A stretch of 64,000 bases of DNA, from NCBI GenBank assembly GCA_015179045.1, contig WHUZ01000003.1, positions 1,674,001-1,738,000 of the forward strand, read 5' to 3'. Within the stretch, counting starts at the first letter, position 1; each line of letters starts with the position of its first letter. Below are positions 11,773 to 25,463 of this stretch, one piece after another. The DNA is from Kalaharituber pfeilii. Taxonomy: Eukaryota > Ascomycota > Pezizomycetes > Pezizales > Pezizaceae. The position numbers and the translations under genes were made by a program. The notes under the pieces were generated by a model, which worked only from the letters and a program-made list of their open reading frames with translations, was not told where the DNA came from and did not search any database.

Positions 11773-12842
11773 TCATGGACAATTCGTTGGATCCCAATCC
11801 GTCACCAAATGCTCATCCAGCCCCTCCAGCCGTTTGACATCTTCCTCTTCAATTACAATGTTGTCCACCGCAGCATTACTCTTTATCCTCTCCCTATTAG
11901 CCGACTTTGGCAGTGGGACATACCCCATCTGCAGGCTCCACCTTATAAGCAGCTGCGCCGGTGTGCACTTGTACTTCGTGCTCAACTCTTTTATCACAGG
12001 GTGCGAGAACCCCATACCACGTACTAACGGGGAATAGGCTTGAATCTGGATGTTGTGTTTGCGACAGTATTCCGCCTGATTATTCGATTTCTAAATTAGC
12101 ATCAACTCAATCTCTAGCTGCGGCGTCATGCCAACAACTGGAATCAAAAACTCACAATTTCCGTATTAGTGTTGAAAGGATGCACCTCAATTTGATTCAC
12201 CGTTGGCCATCTCTCTTCTGGCAGTCCAGACTCTTCATCCAACTCTTTCAAATGCCTCACACCAAAGTTACTGACCCCCCCACTCTTGACCTCTCCCTCC
12301 TGCACTGCGTCCATAACCGCCCTCCAGCACTCCTCCCTTGTCTTCCTTCCACCATAGGGACTATGCAACAAATATAAATCTATATACCCAAGTCCACTCT
12401 TCTGGAGGCTCTTCTTTATCGCCTTCCGTGTCTCTGCATAGTCTACATTATCTTTCAGTTTTGTCGTAAAGAAAATGTCACTGCGCGTGAGAGGTGTCGG
12501 AAGTGACTTGTTGAATGAGGAAGAGAGGAACGCGCGTATGCCCTGGCCGACGGAGGATTCGTTTTCGTACCATTCTGCGGAGTCAATGGCACGATATCCT
12601 TCTTCAAGGGCTGCTTGCACGGCGGCGGAGCAGGCAGGTCCTTCATCGATTTCCCAGACGCCGAAGTGGATGGTGGGCATGGGGATGCCATTTCGTAGCT
12701 GGACTTGTCAGAAACTTACATCCCTGGCTAACATCGTGGCTCTTCCGCAAAACCACGAATGAAGGTAACTCACAACTACTTTACCCCTCAGCGAATACCT
12801 ATTCGCCTCCCCACTGGTCACAGCTGAAGCTTCAGCACTCAT
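11773..12842 (-). CDS. aldo/keto reductase
   Basis: This is a NAD(P)H-dependent oxidoreductase of the aldo/keto reductase superfamily, expected to reduce aldehydes or ketones in the cytosol. Exons are 12842-12774, 12698-12156 and 12075-11773, giving 304 residues; the introns are 75 and 80 bp and all junctions are phase 0. The complete catalytic tetrad is visible: Asp62 and Tyr67 (in RAIDSAEWYENE), Lys103 (FFTTKL) and His135 (YLLHSP). Other family marks are GVSNFGVRHL, the VNQIEVHPF strand and the cofactor-binding LPKSANRERIKSN near the C terminus. The length is typical. The open frame extends upstream to 13097, but the Met at 12842 gives a normal N terminus shortly before the first beta-strand (LRNGIPMPTIHFGVW). 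The substrate cannot be read from sequence; D-xylose-reductase-like and 2,5-diketogluconate-reductase-like subfamilies share these motifs. Confidence 0.92.
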
Positions 12843-13866
12843 CTTTCTTTTATAGCTTCCACTTTCCCTACGACTTGCTTTCCCAGTTTGTTGTAACGTT
12901 GTCCTCGGTGTATTTCCCACAAAGCTCACTTTCAATCCTTCAGCTGTCACCGCTAATCCCCTGTTAACAACTCGAGCTCGGCACAGTATCCCAAACCCCG
13001 CGATTTTCCGGCCACTTATAGATGTCGATATTGTTGTCGCAGTCAATTTAATTGTCCGTGGAAACATGCAAGAGTTCAGCTCCGTGGTGACTTGCAATTA
13101 TAGCGGGTAAAATACTCCCTGGCCCCGCACTGTTGCTACTCAGTAGTAGTCCCGTGCCCAGACGCTGACCTGAGGCGAATGCAGAAACGCCATACAAGCT
13201 TACTAAGCAGAATAGGGTCTGGCTCACGAAGTAGACGTATCCACGCTGTTAGTTAAAAGGTCATGCATGGATTTAGTCTGGTTGCAGCATGGATTCTGCT
13301 TTCGGCAAAGCTCTTTTAGGCATTCCCTCTTTAGGCAGTAGCAGGTCTCGGCGTTGTAAACGTCATGGTATATGAGTCAAAACAACAACATTAACCGTCG
13401 ATAGAGATGTTCTAGAAAAGAACAAAAAAAAAAAAAAAAGCGAAACCAAAAAAGGAAAGAAATCACAACATCCCATATCTTGACATTGCATTGACCTCTC
13501 CAACAGCACGAATTGGTACTATGTGGAATCCACTTGATATTTTTTTTTTTTTTTTGGCATCCAGGGCCCATCCGCTATAGACTTTTCAAACCCAATCCCC
13601 CCTGGCGACCCAGGCCGGAGCAAATCCCGCCTACACTGAAGGAGATTATACTCGCCTATAGTACTACCTGTACGTAAGAAGTATACACATTAGACCATAC
13701 GATCCGTTACGTAGTTCAGTTAGATCCGTGGCAACGATTCTCTCATAAATTCGGACATATTTACATCCAAGAGCCCTATCTGAGGTACAAAACTTCTTAC
13801 ACGAACTAAATCTGTGTCCCCGACTACGGCGTATTATCCCAGAGATTGTTGCTTGTGTTTTTTTTT

Positions 13867-13902
13867 AAAAATAAAAATAAAAATAAAAATAAAAATAAAA
13901 AT
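13867..13902. repeat. AAAAT pentanucleotide repeat
   Basis: About six to seven uninterrupted copies of an A4-5T unit occur in tandem. Confidence 0.9.
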
Positions 13903-15225
13903 GTAACCCTACACCCGTTAAATCCGCCCTCACTTCGCAATCACACTGTTTGACTGTCGCGAGGTAAGGGAGGGGAGGGGTGGGGTAGGGTGAGGAGCTA
14001 GAGAGAGGATTTTATAAGGCCCCCCTTGCAGTCCAACTACCAACATCCAATAATACATCTTAATTAACCTGTACTCTACTCTCCCCTCCTTCCCAGCATC
14101 CCGGACGAGATTACATTACATTACACCCGAACATGCACACACAAAAGGCCTAGGTGCGTTCCATCGTGACACTCACGAATCGATCCCCCGTCTGGAATGT
14201 CATCATCTTTTGCGCTCCTTTGATCATGCATCTAAATTGATATAGACATCTAATTGTGACATGCCCCACCCTCCTCACATATCTTTCCCCCACCCACAAC
14301 TGGAATAAATAAATACAATAAGTAAAACAATAATACGTATTCCCCTTTCACATTCACACTTTCTCAGCAAAACAATTTTGTTTTTCCATATGGACGGTTC
14401 CCTGTCTTGAGAAAATATCTATTAATCTACCAATCCATCCATCCCACCACACCCACCACACCCCTCTCCCACTCCTTCCCCCCCAATAATCCTTCCATAG
14501 TCCAATCACATTCCTCCTTCCAATTTGCCATGTTCCCATTCTCTCATCAAAATCCCTTACATTCGAAGTTCCGTCACTCATACGTACCACCGAACCTTCA
14601 TGAACAAATAACAAGTAACACATATAAAAAAAAAAAAAGAATCAAAAGCAGTAAACAAATAAACCCCCAAATTCGTGAACACAAACACAAACGACAGAGA
14701 AAAAAAGAGAATGCGTCCACCAAGAGATAAAACATAAACAAATGCATCCTTCTGAAAGAAAGTTAAAAACACAAACAGAACAAGAAAGGATAAGACATAT
14801 TTTCCTGAAAGAGACAAAAAAAAAAAAAAAAAGAGACAAAAATTGAAAAAAATTGACAATCCCTCCACGCTTAGCTCCGTTCCCAGTGCATATGATATAT
14901 CCTGTCTTTGTAATGAAAATATAATTGAAAAGCTGGAAAAGAAAATAAGAATGCGAAGTTCCCCACAGTGGCACACAGGCCCCTTGCTTATGCGCGCAAG
15001 GGGCGAAGAGCAGAGATGAAGATAATATAAAGATAACAGCATCCCTTATGAATTCCAAACAACAGCCCTATTTTTTTTAATCCACAGGAATCCCAACAAG
15101 GCACCGAAAACGAAAAAAATAAAAATAAAAACAAGAAGATAATCCTCCTATCTCCTCCCCTGCCCCACGAGTAGTAAAAGATAATATATATACAATGAGA
15201 AAAAAAGTTCCAAACTTGAACAGAC

Positions 15226-15227
<2 letters not shown>

Positions 15228-15256
<29 letters not shown>
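15228..15256. repeat. poly(A) tract, 29 bases
   Basis: An uninterrupted run of A in the spacer downstream of the RasGEF gene. There is no associated reverse-transcriptase or retrogene sequence, so it reads as a simple mononucleotide repeat. Confidence 0.9.
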
Positions 15257-15616
15257 CATATGGGCTCAGAGGAGTAGTATGGAAGTAACAAACAAAACAA
15301 ATTCGACAAATAAGAACTCAGTACGCCCCCCAAGAAAATAATAATAACGATAACACGGGGAGGGTATCAATTCACATTCCTGAACAAAAATAGCATGAAT
15401 GAACCACACGAAAGAAAAAAACGACCCAGGATGTAAAACAAATCACAGACGAATAACGCCAGTAGAAAAAAACCCAAATCAAAAGACAAGCGGCTTGGGA
15501 GGGAAGAGGGTTGGAGTGACGTAAGATTGTGTATTATCATGTGAGGTGCAAGTGTGTACCTTCAAATAAACCTCAGTTTGTTGATACTGAGGAAATAATA
15601 ACCACGAGAAATTATA

Positions 15617-18600
15617 TTATAATGAAGTAGAAGATGAGGAAGGTGATACTGTTGCAGCTGAGGCCTTGTTTGTGATGCTTGACCAGCTGAATAGATCGAA
15701 TTTATCCTTGATGGATGTCCCAGAGGGTGTTTCAATGGCCGGGGTCTGTGGAGCAGAAGGCTCGCGGGGCTCGAGCAGTAATGATCTTCTATAAAGCGTC
15801 TGAACATCACCAGCTTTGGATGTCCTTATTCTCATCACTTGAGCATCGATCCACTGCTGTAATTCCGGAACCTCCACAATTCGGTATGGAATTTGGAATC
15901 TCTGTAATTCTGAGATGATGCGAGCGGTTTTAATATGCTTGTCGAAATTGATAAGTTGCATTGTGCAAGAGCCATCTTCTGAATTCAATGGACGTTTGGG
16001 TGGATTACCGACATCAACAAAGGTGAGCTAGGTCATAATTAGCGGAATTAACTTTGCACAATAAATGTAATGATACTTACATCAGTGAGATATGTTCCCA
16101 AAAATGGCAAACAAGGTGGAACATGTCCACGTAACCTCGCTCGAAGAACCGCATGATTCTTGGACACATCAATTACAGATCGAAGATTCTCCAGTACCTG
16201 TTTTGTCTTTGTAGAAACAATCTCCCAAGTCTTCTTGAGGCGAATAATGGTTGACGCATTCATTGTGCACATAATGGCCATCAAGGAGTCGTAATTATTT
16301 AACTCCAGGCAGCGGTCTGCAATTTTGATCCATTGCTTGATCACTACAGCTCTGCGCTTAGAATCTTCCTGTGCAAGAATTGTCTCGGCAACAAGATGCG
16401 CGAGGTCTGTAGACAAAGCTGACATCGCTCTCACATTGACCGCTAGAGAATCCTTCTTCTTGGTCCACTCTTGGGCAATAAGCTCCTCGGGAAGAATTGA
16501 GCAGAACATCCTAGACTCCTTAAGAGTAAATTGACGTGCAAGCTCCAAAGGATCGAAATCTAGGATACTTGGCTGTGCACCTGTTCCTCCGGCAGCTGTT
16601 CGCAGCATGTTAAGCTGATTCTTTGTGATGACTGGAGATGGCATAGGTGTATCTGGAAGAGTGTACTGAGCTGTTGCAGTATTTGTTTTCCCCATCGAGC
16701 TGACAAGTCGAGGCACTAACGGTCCATCGATCGACGAGACCTTTACAGCCAACTCCTCCAGACGTTTTCCAGCAGCAGGTAAAGCCTCGCTTAGTTTTCC
16801 AGTGGCAAACTTATTGATGGTCTCTAGAGCGACACTGTCACAATCCTTTCTCCAATGTGACTCAAGCCAGCCCTTGAAAACATTATACACCCGTAACCTA
16901 ACGGGAGTGCAGGCCTTAGAATTAGGATTCACGGAGTCAAACCTAGCAACTAACGACTCAGCGAACTCCTTTGGTGTTGTAAACAGTCTAAAAGTGAGAT
17001 AGAACGTTGCAACGAAGACGGCGTCAGGAGTAGAGTCATGAACGGTAAGGCGTTCAACAAGTGCAGGTAATGAGCCACCAGTGATGCTGCCCTCCTTATT
17101 GAATGTGAGCTCATGGGAATATGTTACAAGGAATGGATCCTCATCAGCCTCAGAGGGTGTTTGGGGCTCTTCAATGATGGAAGCAGCACAACTATTGATG
17201 CCTGAAGTCAACTGGCTCGAGAGACCTTCCTTGATACTTGGCTCAGGACTTGTCGCACGAGTGGAGGTCCTTGTTATTGAACTTAGTTCAGAATCACCCA
17301 TGGTGCTCTGGTAGGTACTATTTGTTGCAGCACTTGATGCCCCAACACTCTCTGTCCTGAACGATCTCTCGAAAGCAGCTTTTTCCTCCGCATCCCGTTT
17401 TCGAATTTTTTCAACAGCATTTATTTCATCGGAGGATGTAACCTTGGTAAGAGTATGTGAAGATGGGAGGACAGATCGAATAGATGATCGGCGGGAGTGA
17501 GAGGAAACTGGACGCTCTGGAGACTCTGGGAGAGGTGGTAAAGTGTCGAGCTTCAATGTCGCCTGGGACGTGTCTAGTGGAAGTAGCGGGAGAGGCTTTT
17601 CAGTCCCAACAGGCTTGTCCTTTGCCGGCAATGGTGGAGGTGGCATCAAGTCCCTGTCATTGACCTCAGGTGTTGCTTGTCGCTCGGGGCTCGTCTCCAC
17701 CCCATTAACCTTCAATTCCTTCGGTCCTGCTTGCTCGTCATCGATCTCAGTGATTGATGCTGAAGATGACTTGCAAGCTTCGTAACCCAGCTCCAACGAA
17801 CCAACATCCAATTCAAAATCCCCGATCCTCTCTATCACGAATTTGGCTTTTGCAACACATTCTCCAGCCCCCTTCACACATCCTGTCGCAGTTGCTGTAA
17901 GTCTCCTTCCCTCTTCTTTAACAATGACACCTTCGTCGTCGTCATTATTTTCCGGATGTGAAGTAATGACCTCACGCGCAGTGTTAACCAACGCTGTGAT
18001 TCGTTTATACATGGCCTTCTTAGCAGCTTCAAGTGCAACTGCACCCGGATCTCGTGCATGTACAGCCTCAACGACAGCAAGAAGATCCTGCGCTGCAGAG
18101 GCCGATTGCTTTGTATTCCTATGGATGTCCCCTGGCGAACGGGACTGCAGCTCCAGTCTACCAATAAATGATGCAAGATACGAAAGGAGAATGTCGTGAG
18201 TAGTGTTGAGACGAGCAAGGGCGTAAACTGATTTCACTTGCCCTTCCACTGTGTCACTATTAGATGTCGAGATATTATCATACTTGGAGCAGGAACTGTT
18301 GCCGCGTATGGTTTCCGAGCGAGAAGGAGTGGGGTAATGTGTTTGGTCCAGCGACGAATATGGGGGCGGTGGGTGGGAGTAGTGATTGTCGCAGCTTGAC
18401 CTCTGAGATTCATTATTGTAATTGGTATTCCTACCCGTTGATACGGGCAAGGAAGCTGTGCTACATGAAACGCTCGGTGATACCGATTCGGATGGTGGGG
18501 TTGGCGGGCTACATTCGTCGCCATACAGTAGCAGCTCATCCAGGTTATTTTGGAGTTCTTCGTACCAGCTGTCCAGGAAGCTTACACCTCGAACAACAAT

Positions 18601-19571
18601 CTTGAACGTCCTCAAAACCATTTCGTCGATAATGTCTTCTGCTGTAATGAAATCATGTGTGTTATTAATGGCATGTTCGGGTATTCGCTTCGCGGCCTTA
18701 ACGAGAGCAGAAAGATCGGACAGTAGTAATTTTCGATGTCTACGAATCCTGTCATTGGTTTTTACATTCATCGACTCCCGAGTAAGACAGTCCGTAGTTT
18801 CCTGTGTATATAACCGTGTCAATAAAACCAATTCATCCATTGTGATGGAAACCTCCAAAGCCGGAAAAGTAAAATACCCACCAAGAGATAACGGACGCCA
18901 GCGACAACCCCGGTAACCACACCTTGATTCCCACCTTGGTGGTTTCCACTTCCCTTGCATTGATCGAATAGGCTTAAACATGCTCTTAATAGCGGGCGTA
19001 TTTGCTCCAGATCATATCCTTCACAGTAATTTGTAGGCAGCCATCCTCTAGCGCCGGAACTGAGCATTGTTCCGTCCGCCCAGCCATTTGTGTGCACAGA
19101 ATGTACCAGGATAATGTCCCCTATATTCAAAGGTAGCGTAACGGTGTTGGATGTTGGATTTAGCGTCGGATGGAACGGGAAGAATGCTCTTAAAAAATTG
19201 TGGACAATATCCGATGCTGTCGACGATCCGGACGCGCGCTCCGGCCTTTGGCTTTGCACCTGTGGCGAGCCTGGCTGGGATAGGGTGTTCTGCGGGCTTC
19301 GAGGGGTTGGAGTTGGTGGAGGGGTGATATGGTGTTGAGAAGACTGTGGTCGTGTAGTTTGGGAGGGGTTCCGCGAGTGCGTCCGGGCCGTCTGGATGCA
19401 CCGCTTGAACTCCTTTTGGTTTTGACGATGTGCAGAGGTGCAACGCACACACTCGAACGAGAAGTGTAGTCGACGTCGTCTGTCATGACTGTAGATGCTT
19501 GAAGGGAGGTACAGGAAGGGGGGGGTAAGACCTTTCAACAGTGAATGTTCATAACAGCGTGGTCGTCGCAA
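15617..19571 (-). CDS. Cdc25-like Ras guanine-nucleotide exchange factor (SH3-RasGEFN-RasGEF)
   Basis: This exchange factor activates Ras at the plasma membrane, upstream of cAMP/PKA or MAPK signalling. Exons are 19571-18882, 18801-16081 and 16027-15617, about 1,273 residues; the introns (80 and 53 bp) are phase 0. Domain order: an SH3 domain around residues 121-185 (LPLNIGDIILV, GWADG, GARGWLPTNYC); a long Ser/Pro/Thr-rich linker with proline stretches; a RasGEF N-terminal domain around 785-920 (LTFNKEGSITGGSLPALVERL, VFVATFYLTFRLFTTPKEF); and the catalytic Cdc25 domain around 975-1200 (DPLELARQFTL, IADRCLELNNYDSLMAIMC, PPCLPFLGTYLTD then LTFVDVGNPP across the last splice site). SH3-bearing RasGEFs of this size match fungal Cdc25 proteins. 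The chosen start is simply the first Met of the open frame. The first ~110 residues are low-complexity and a shorter start or an extra 5' exon is possible. Confidence 0.9.
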
Positions 19572-22500
19572 ACGATAGTGTAGCGTACCGACAGTGCGAG
19601 AATGGCAAATATGGTCTTGATACGAGGAATGTCGAGGGCCGCCCGGTCGACTAAAAAGCAGTGAGAACAGCGAGCGGTATGTATAAAGAACGGCGTCGTG
19701 CTTTCAGCGCAGCTGGCCTGGACGGACAGCGTTGGTGCGCAGCTCGAATGCGGAAGTCGCTGCGCTCCCTAGAAAACCGTATGGCCTTGGAACCCAATTG
19801 TTATGCAACCCTGAGCCCGTGACCCCTATCGAAGTCTATCGCCCTCCACTCCTCCTACCGCCAACCTGTCTACAGCAAGACTGGCAACGTGAGGTCTAGC
19901 ACGACTGCTCGTGTGGCTACTCCCGCTGCGAAGCAGCCGCAATGGTCGTAATCGTGAATTCGCACGAATTAAGTTCTGCGCGCTGTCGTAATGGTTCTCG
20001 CAGCCTTGTTGAACGTAACAAGGGAATTCCTACAAGAAATGTTAAAATATGTATGGCAGAGCGTCTGGATTAGAAAAAATAATGAAAAGACCAGTACCAG
20101 CATCCCACAATGGGGGAGGGCCGGGCACGGGCGTGGAGAGTCAACTTACCAGGGTCGTCCGTCGTCGACAGCTATGAATGGATCGATCAAGAAATATCAG
20201 CAATGACGGGCTTAGGAATGAAGCAAGAATGGCGAATTCTGTAAGCGCAATCGTCGAGAAGAACAGCAGTACTTTGGAATGGAGGGCACTCCAGAAATTT
20301 GGGAGACCACCGATATATCACTATGGAATGAGGGTAAAGGTGCATGAAGCTAGGTCTGTGCAGCGAGCGACCCGCTGGGCGACTGGGGGGGAGGCAGGGG
20401 AGCAACGGTTAAGCCCCAGAATGTCAGACGTTCGCGTGCGTCCTGTGGTGCTGTGGGCGCACAGAGGGCACTAGGTTCATTGGCAGCAGATACTGAAGCA
20501 GAGGAGAGGCGCTGAAGACAATTTGATGCTTTTCTCGGAAAGCAGATTGGGCGTAAACATCATTGTATTGTCAGCAGCCCAACCAACCAATGAAACTCCG
20601 TCACCAACTACACAGTCTACACAGCACGCTCCCCGAATGTGATTCACCTGGCTCTCCCCCATGGGCGGGCATCACTCCCGTCAGTAAGGGGCTGTACTCA
20701 AGTGGCACCAGTGTGGGGTGGGGGAAATTGCCCTCCAGTTCGGGCGAGCTAAGGTCGCCCCCCGTCCGTTATGATATAGCAACAGCACGGACGCTATAGG
20801 TCGGCTGATGCAGGGGTCTTAGGGGTCCAAATCCCTTTCCTCGATTCCTCGATTCCTCTGGACGATAACAGGAGGCATACTAGTAAAAGACCAATCCTGT
20901 TGGGCGCAGAGCACATCTCAATATTAGACTCTGGTCAATTAGACTTTTCATAGCTGCCACCTACCGTGACAAGTCCCCTTATGGACGAAAAGTCGCTGCT
21001 ACTACTGTAGAGAATGACACCACTTGATTGTAGCACTCAGCGCGCAAGGCCGCTAATAGTTGGAAGTTAAACGGACGTTGGAGCACCAATGGCAGTAGTT
21101 GGTTTACAATAGTTGGTTCACTCCAATTATTGATCGGTGTCGTTGCTTTTGTACTTTGACATCCTTGTCAATAAACCTGTGTTGTACCCAGGCTTTCGCA
21201 GAAGCGAGAGTACTTGTCTGCATTCTTGCATGAATACTAAGCAGCCACATGCACCTCTTTTCACGATGCCTCCATCTGCGATTGTCTCTGCCGACCCTCA
21301 CGTTAGGTCGACTGTTCCAGCTCAGTGGGTCGGTCCAAGTACGTACATTTGCATTGCGTCGTGCAGACCAGGTAGTGAGATGCCAGAAATTTGGTTTTCC
21401 AACTTGCCTAAGGGCAGCCCACGCACTCTGGCGTCGAGATGTAACGATGAATTGATCATGTTACAAGGGAAGAGTACGGTACCTTGGAAACCTGGTTCAA
21501 TATCATCCTCTTCCTTATTTTTATTCAGGTCGATTGACATCTCTGATAGCAAAATTGACTACGTAACTAGTCTTCTACCAATAACATCATTAAACAACAG
21601 ACTGGAGCCTGGTTTGTTTGAGAGCGAAATCGCTTGCATACCAGGTTGACACCTCGTGCCGTCCAACAAGTGAACCAACCAACTCTCAAGGATTGATAGC
21701 TCACTGTATGTAAAGAACCCCTAACCTTGGCCCCGCATAGTTCCTCTCCCTTATTTGATCTTGGGGACCGGCATTCCCTATTTTCTGCTACTTTGGTTCT
21801 GTGTCTCGTGAGAGGGCAGGGTTGACTGATGGCCAATCAAAGCGGGGCAAGTAAAGAACCGTCCTGGGTTTGAAGTGAAAATACGGTAAGCTCCTCACTC
21901 TCGCAATCCTGATAATGCTTGGTTCTTACTCCCCCATGCTGGGTGCCAGCTGCATTAGGAAAGCGTGCGGAATGTTGCGGGTCGGAGTATCCAACATAAA
22001 TGGACTAGTTGTGTGCTTTTGATGCTCAGGTTCATGGATTTCCCATCTTATGATATCACGTTTTTTCTCGAACGCCGTGGGCACTGTCCACTGCTGGGTA
22101 TGCAGTGAGAGATAGAGTACTCGTACAGTACCAGGTTAGACTAAACCCATGTACCGCATTGTCATGCACGTCGGTAATTCAATCGGTGGGTAAGTCGACG
22201 TAGGCGGTTTTTGACCTCTTAGCCTGAAGTGGTTTCCTTGTCAGCAACAACTCGGCACATTAATATGTTGAGGACGGCTTAAATCGACACTTCATTGTGC
22301 TTACTAATACAGGCCTTTTCTTTCTCTTTTCGGCCCCTCAACCACCACACCTTCGCTCTTCACTTCCTCGCCTTATACTATAGGGAATACTGCGCCTTTT
22401 GCTCTTCACTTACAAGAAGAATTGGAAGCAGCAAACCAGCTTATAATTGTCTACCCAAAGTTTCAGGGTGAGTTAAATTTCATTGAAAGATTTAGGTGTG

Positions 22501-25463
22501 CAGCAAAATATGCTCATGAGAACTGTCAATATAACTTTGAAGACTTACGAAGCACAGTACCTGCTGCTTTACATTCTGTAAGTACTGCTTCTATTTTCAC
22601 TACTATGAGTACTGTATGCGATTTCTTAATGCGTACTCTAATGGATATACTTATGAAACTAAACAGTTTCAGGAATATGTATAAAAGTCATTGACAAGTG
22701 GTTGATAAAAGCAAGTGGTAATTACATGTGCTACCACAATCTACATCTCTTTAACTTAGGATAACTTTATTACAGAAATTTACAAAATTAGAGATGCATC
22801 ATAGATTGATTCTTTACTCGATTCTTTTCATATCTATGAACAGTTTTAACGTTTTACGATTTCTGTTGCGTCAATGATCAGTGTTGAAATTTAGGATCAA
22901 AATGTGCTGACTAAAGGCGTCCTCAACCATAAGGTATTTTCTTATGACATGTCAACTGCAACATTTATCTGCTTATCAATTGCGATCTGCATGAATGCTA
23001 TAGAAAAAGATAAGGATGCAATAACAACTCGAGGATTATTTCAAAAAGAGAAGCAAACGAAAAACCGACATTTAGGCAGCCCTGTCGGCCCATGGTAAGT
23101 ATAACGAAAAAGTGGTACAAGTAAAGTACATCGAAGAATATTCAGCCTAGTGTAAGGGCCTTTGGGTTTAAATTTAATGAGATTCTTTTTAGTTGAGTAA
23201 TTCCCATTCTGGATATCCAATTTCCCAAATTGGACTTGTCTGCCGGGTCTATTCCTTCAGTCTGGTTACGGGAGGTAGTGCAACCTGACTACTATTCCTT
23301 AAAGTATGATAGCATCCAACGGTTATTTGCTGGTATGAAAAAACTGAACATGAGCACCAACATGCATCACATGTACTAGTACTTTAAGCTCGAGACTACA
23401 TCACATGTGGCACCGGCTATAGTCAGCCAAAAGATAGGTTTCGTTTTTACTTTCGCACTACATACAGGTCAGAAATCGGAATTTAAAATTGAAACAAAAA
23501 AAAAAAAAAAGAAAGAAAGCGAAGAAACCCGAGTACCTACATTAAATTTGGATTTTAATGCCTGTTTGGGGATCATATGTCTTAAAAAAAGAAACCTTTC
23601 TCCCTGGCCTACAACACAAGAACTCTGACAGTTACAGAGATTGTGTTGGAGAACGGTTTGGGATACCGGGCATTCCTGTTGAGTTGGTGATGGTCTCAGT
23701 TTGCGCTCGCATCACCTATTATTCTGTATCAAGTTGATTCTTTGAAGAGTTGTTTTAAACGAGAATTGCTCCAGAGAATTCCTGAACGAGAATGTGCTGA
23801 AACTAGCTTAAGCACTTCTTGGGTCGATTTTGAGAAGCGTCACCGTTCACTGCCCATCCTGGTATCGTAGGCCGGTGATAGAATAGCAAATAATTGTCAT
23901 CTCTAATGAATCTGTATATTGTTCAATCAGTCAAAGTGGGTAACGTTATTGAAACTTGAGGCTCCTAAAATGTTCCCAGATGGAGTATACAAAACCTTCG
24001 GAAAGACCAATCCGGAAGTCGATCATCTGTCGCGGATAGTTGCATGAGGGGCGGAATCTCAGATGAGTTATTATTGCTGTTTCACTAGGTGGGTGAACAG
24101 AAGTGGAACACAAACGTGGGTCCTCAACTTTAAATGAGGATATCTATATTCTTGAGCCCGGAAATGTATTGACATGGTGAACTGGCTGGCTGGCGAGAGC
24201 AATTGATATCAGTTTTCCAGTGGTCCAGCAGCAAGCCTAGAATACTATCCACCCATTCACTACCCGAGCCATCTCGGAATCTCCCGTGATAGGACGCGAA
24301 CTTTGTGGGATGCTTTGGGATAACCAGGAATTCCCTTGACCATGGGGCCAGGCAATATGCATATTTAGTGTTCAGTTGTGTCGTATGCTGTCAAGGTAGC
24401 AACTATCTGATTGAAATAACGTTTCCTGAGGCGGGGGGGCATACTTACGTCAAGATGCTGGAAAACCGACCCACTGGAAATAAGGATAACTCTATCATCC
24501 TGCGCCCCTCCAACGAATGATAATGCCAATGGTAGACACCAACTAAGATTCGTAGCGCCCACCTCAGAGCATTCGCTTTCCTAGGACTGTATTTGAGTAG
24601 CTTGTTCACAGGAGATGTGATCTATATAAGTCTAGCACCAGATGTTAGGAGTATGTAAAGCAGTACAGTACACAAGAGTAGAGCAAGCGAGGTTGAGAGG
24701 GGTAAGAGGCTGGTGAGGCAAGATCTAGAGAAATCATGACAGAAGCGCTGGGTACTAAGCAGTAACGGTTCAAGATTACTTTTAGTAAGTACAAGTTGCA
24801 GCCTTGGAAGCTGTTACAGTAGCCACGTGACCAGTATACCGCATTCCGCATTGGGTAGTCTCCAGGGTTGGCCAAGAGACATACAGCTCTATACCTTGTA
24901 CGCGATGCGAAAACTCCAACGTCATTGCGGGATCGCGACTCAAGCCCCCGCAGCCAGAAAGGGCACCCTCCACACCGTCAAACTCGGCTTCCACTATGAA
25001 TATATCTCTATTGGATCCTAGGACCAGACACAATATATCAGTACGTACAAAGCATGAATATACTAGGTATACTTGTACTTGTGTAGTTTATTCACTAGGA
25101 GGGCCACAATTTCTCTTTAGCAGTCGACAATATTATAAATCTGGAGTTCCAATACTAGCTAAACCTTACGGATTTCGCTTATGTCCATAGTCTCCGCAAC
25201 GACCATGATAGGAAAGCTAGATGAGCCTAAGTAGGCGGGCAATGCTAAACCATCGATGTCACCAGAAAACCTTTCTCTGTACAGCTATAGCTTAAGATGG
25301 CATCATTCGTCTACACAGCTGAAGATGGGTATGGATGAGCTATAAAAATGGGCAACGATCCCCTTTACTCCTATCTAGTTATTAAAACGCTTATTGGCAA
25401 ATTCTATGACAGATTTAGCACCCTCTACCCTTTTCACGGCACTCTACTATCTATCCACGGTAC
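19572..25463. other. long gene-poor region with transposon debris
   Basis: The left end (19.6-20 kb) is the presumed promoter of the RasGEF gene. Between 20 and 25.4 kb I find only short overlapping open frames without domains, except the DDE-transposase remnant at 22380-22694. The 21137-21649 open frame (170 codons) has no recognisable family. The composition becomes distinctly AT-richer around 22.3-23.6 kb, which fits decayed mobile-element sequence, but no long terminal repeats could be delimited by eye. Confidence 0.5.
22380..22694 (+). mobile_element. C-terminal fragment of a DDE-type DNA transposase (decayed)
   Basis: An open stretch of about 100 codons reads LIIVYPKFQGELNFIE, then AAKYAHENCQYNFEDLRSTV, and ends YKSH before a stop. 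This resembles the C-terminal part of a fungal DDE transposase family whose members carry a PKF-x-x-ELN-x-IE motif with the last catalytic acidic residue, followed by FW and RENC-Y motifs. Here the expected FW is FR and the usual arginines are replaced, and the N-terminal two-thirds with the first catalytic aspartates is not found upstream. The family link is from remembered motif pattern only. I interpret it as an inactive relic, not a functional gene. Confidence 0.55.

Larger units (their letters stand above)
12843..15616. other. AT-rich gene-free spacer
   Basis: I see no supportable gene. It contains homopurine/homopyrimidine runs (A near 13424-13439, T near 13541-13555), an AAAAT tandem repeat (13867-13902), many A-rich patches between 14.6 and 15.5 kb and a 29-base poly(A) at 15228-15256. 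The minus-strand open frames here read as poly-Phe/Leu artefacts. The right end is probably the 3' untranslated region of the RasGEF gene. Confidence 0.6.

Noticed and set aside
15228..15256. Poly(A) tract as a sign of a retrocopy or LINE tail
   Set aside because: No reverse-transcriptase sequence, retrogene or target duplication is adjacent; it reads as a simple repeat.
14578..15333. Minus-strand open frames rich in Phe and Leu
   Set aside because: They are translations of A-rich runs and would give implausible poly-Phe proteins.
21137..21649. 170-codon plus-strand open frame
   Set aside because: No family resemblance and it is surrounded by transposon-like, stop-rich sequence; probably chance.
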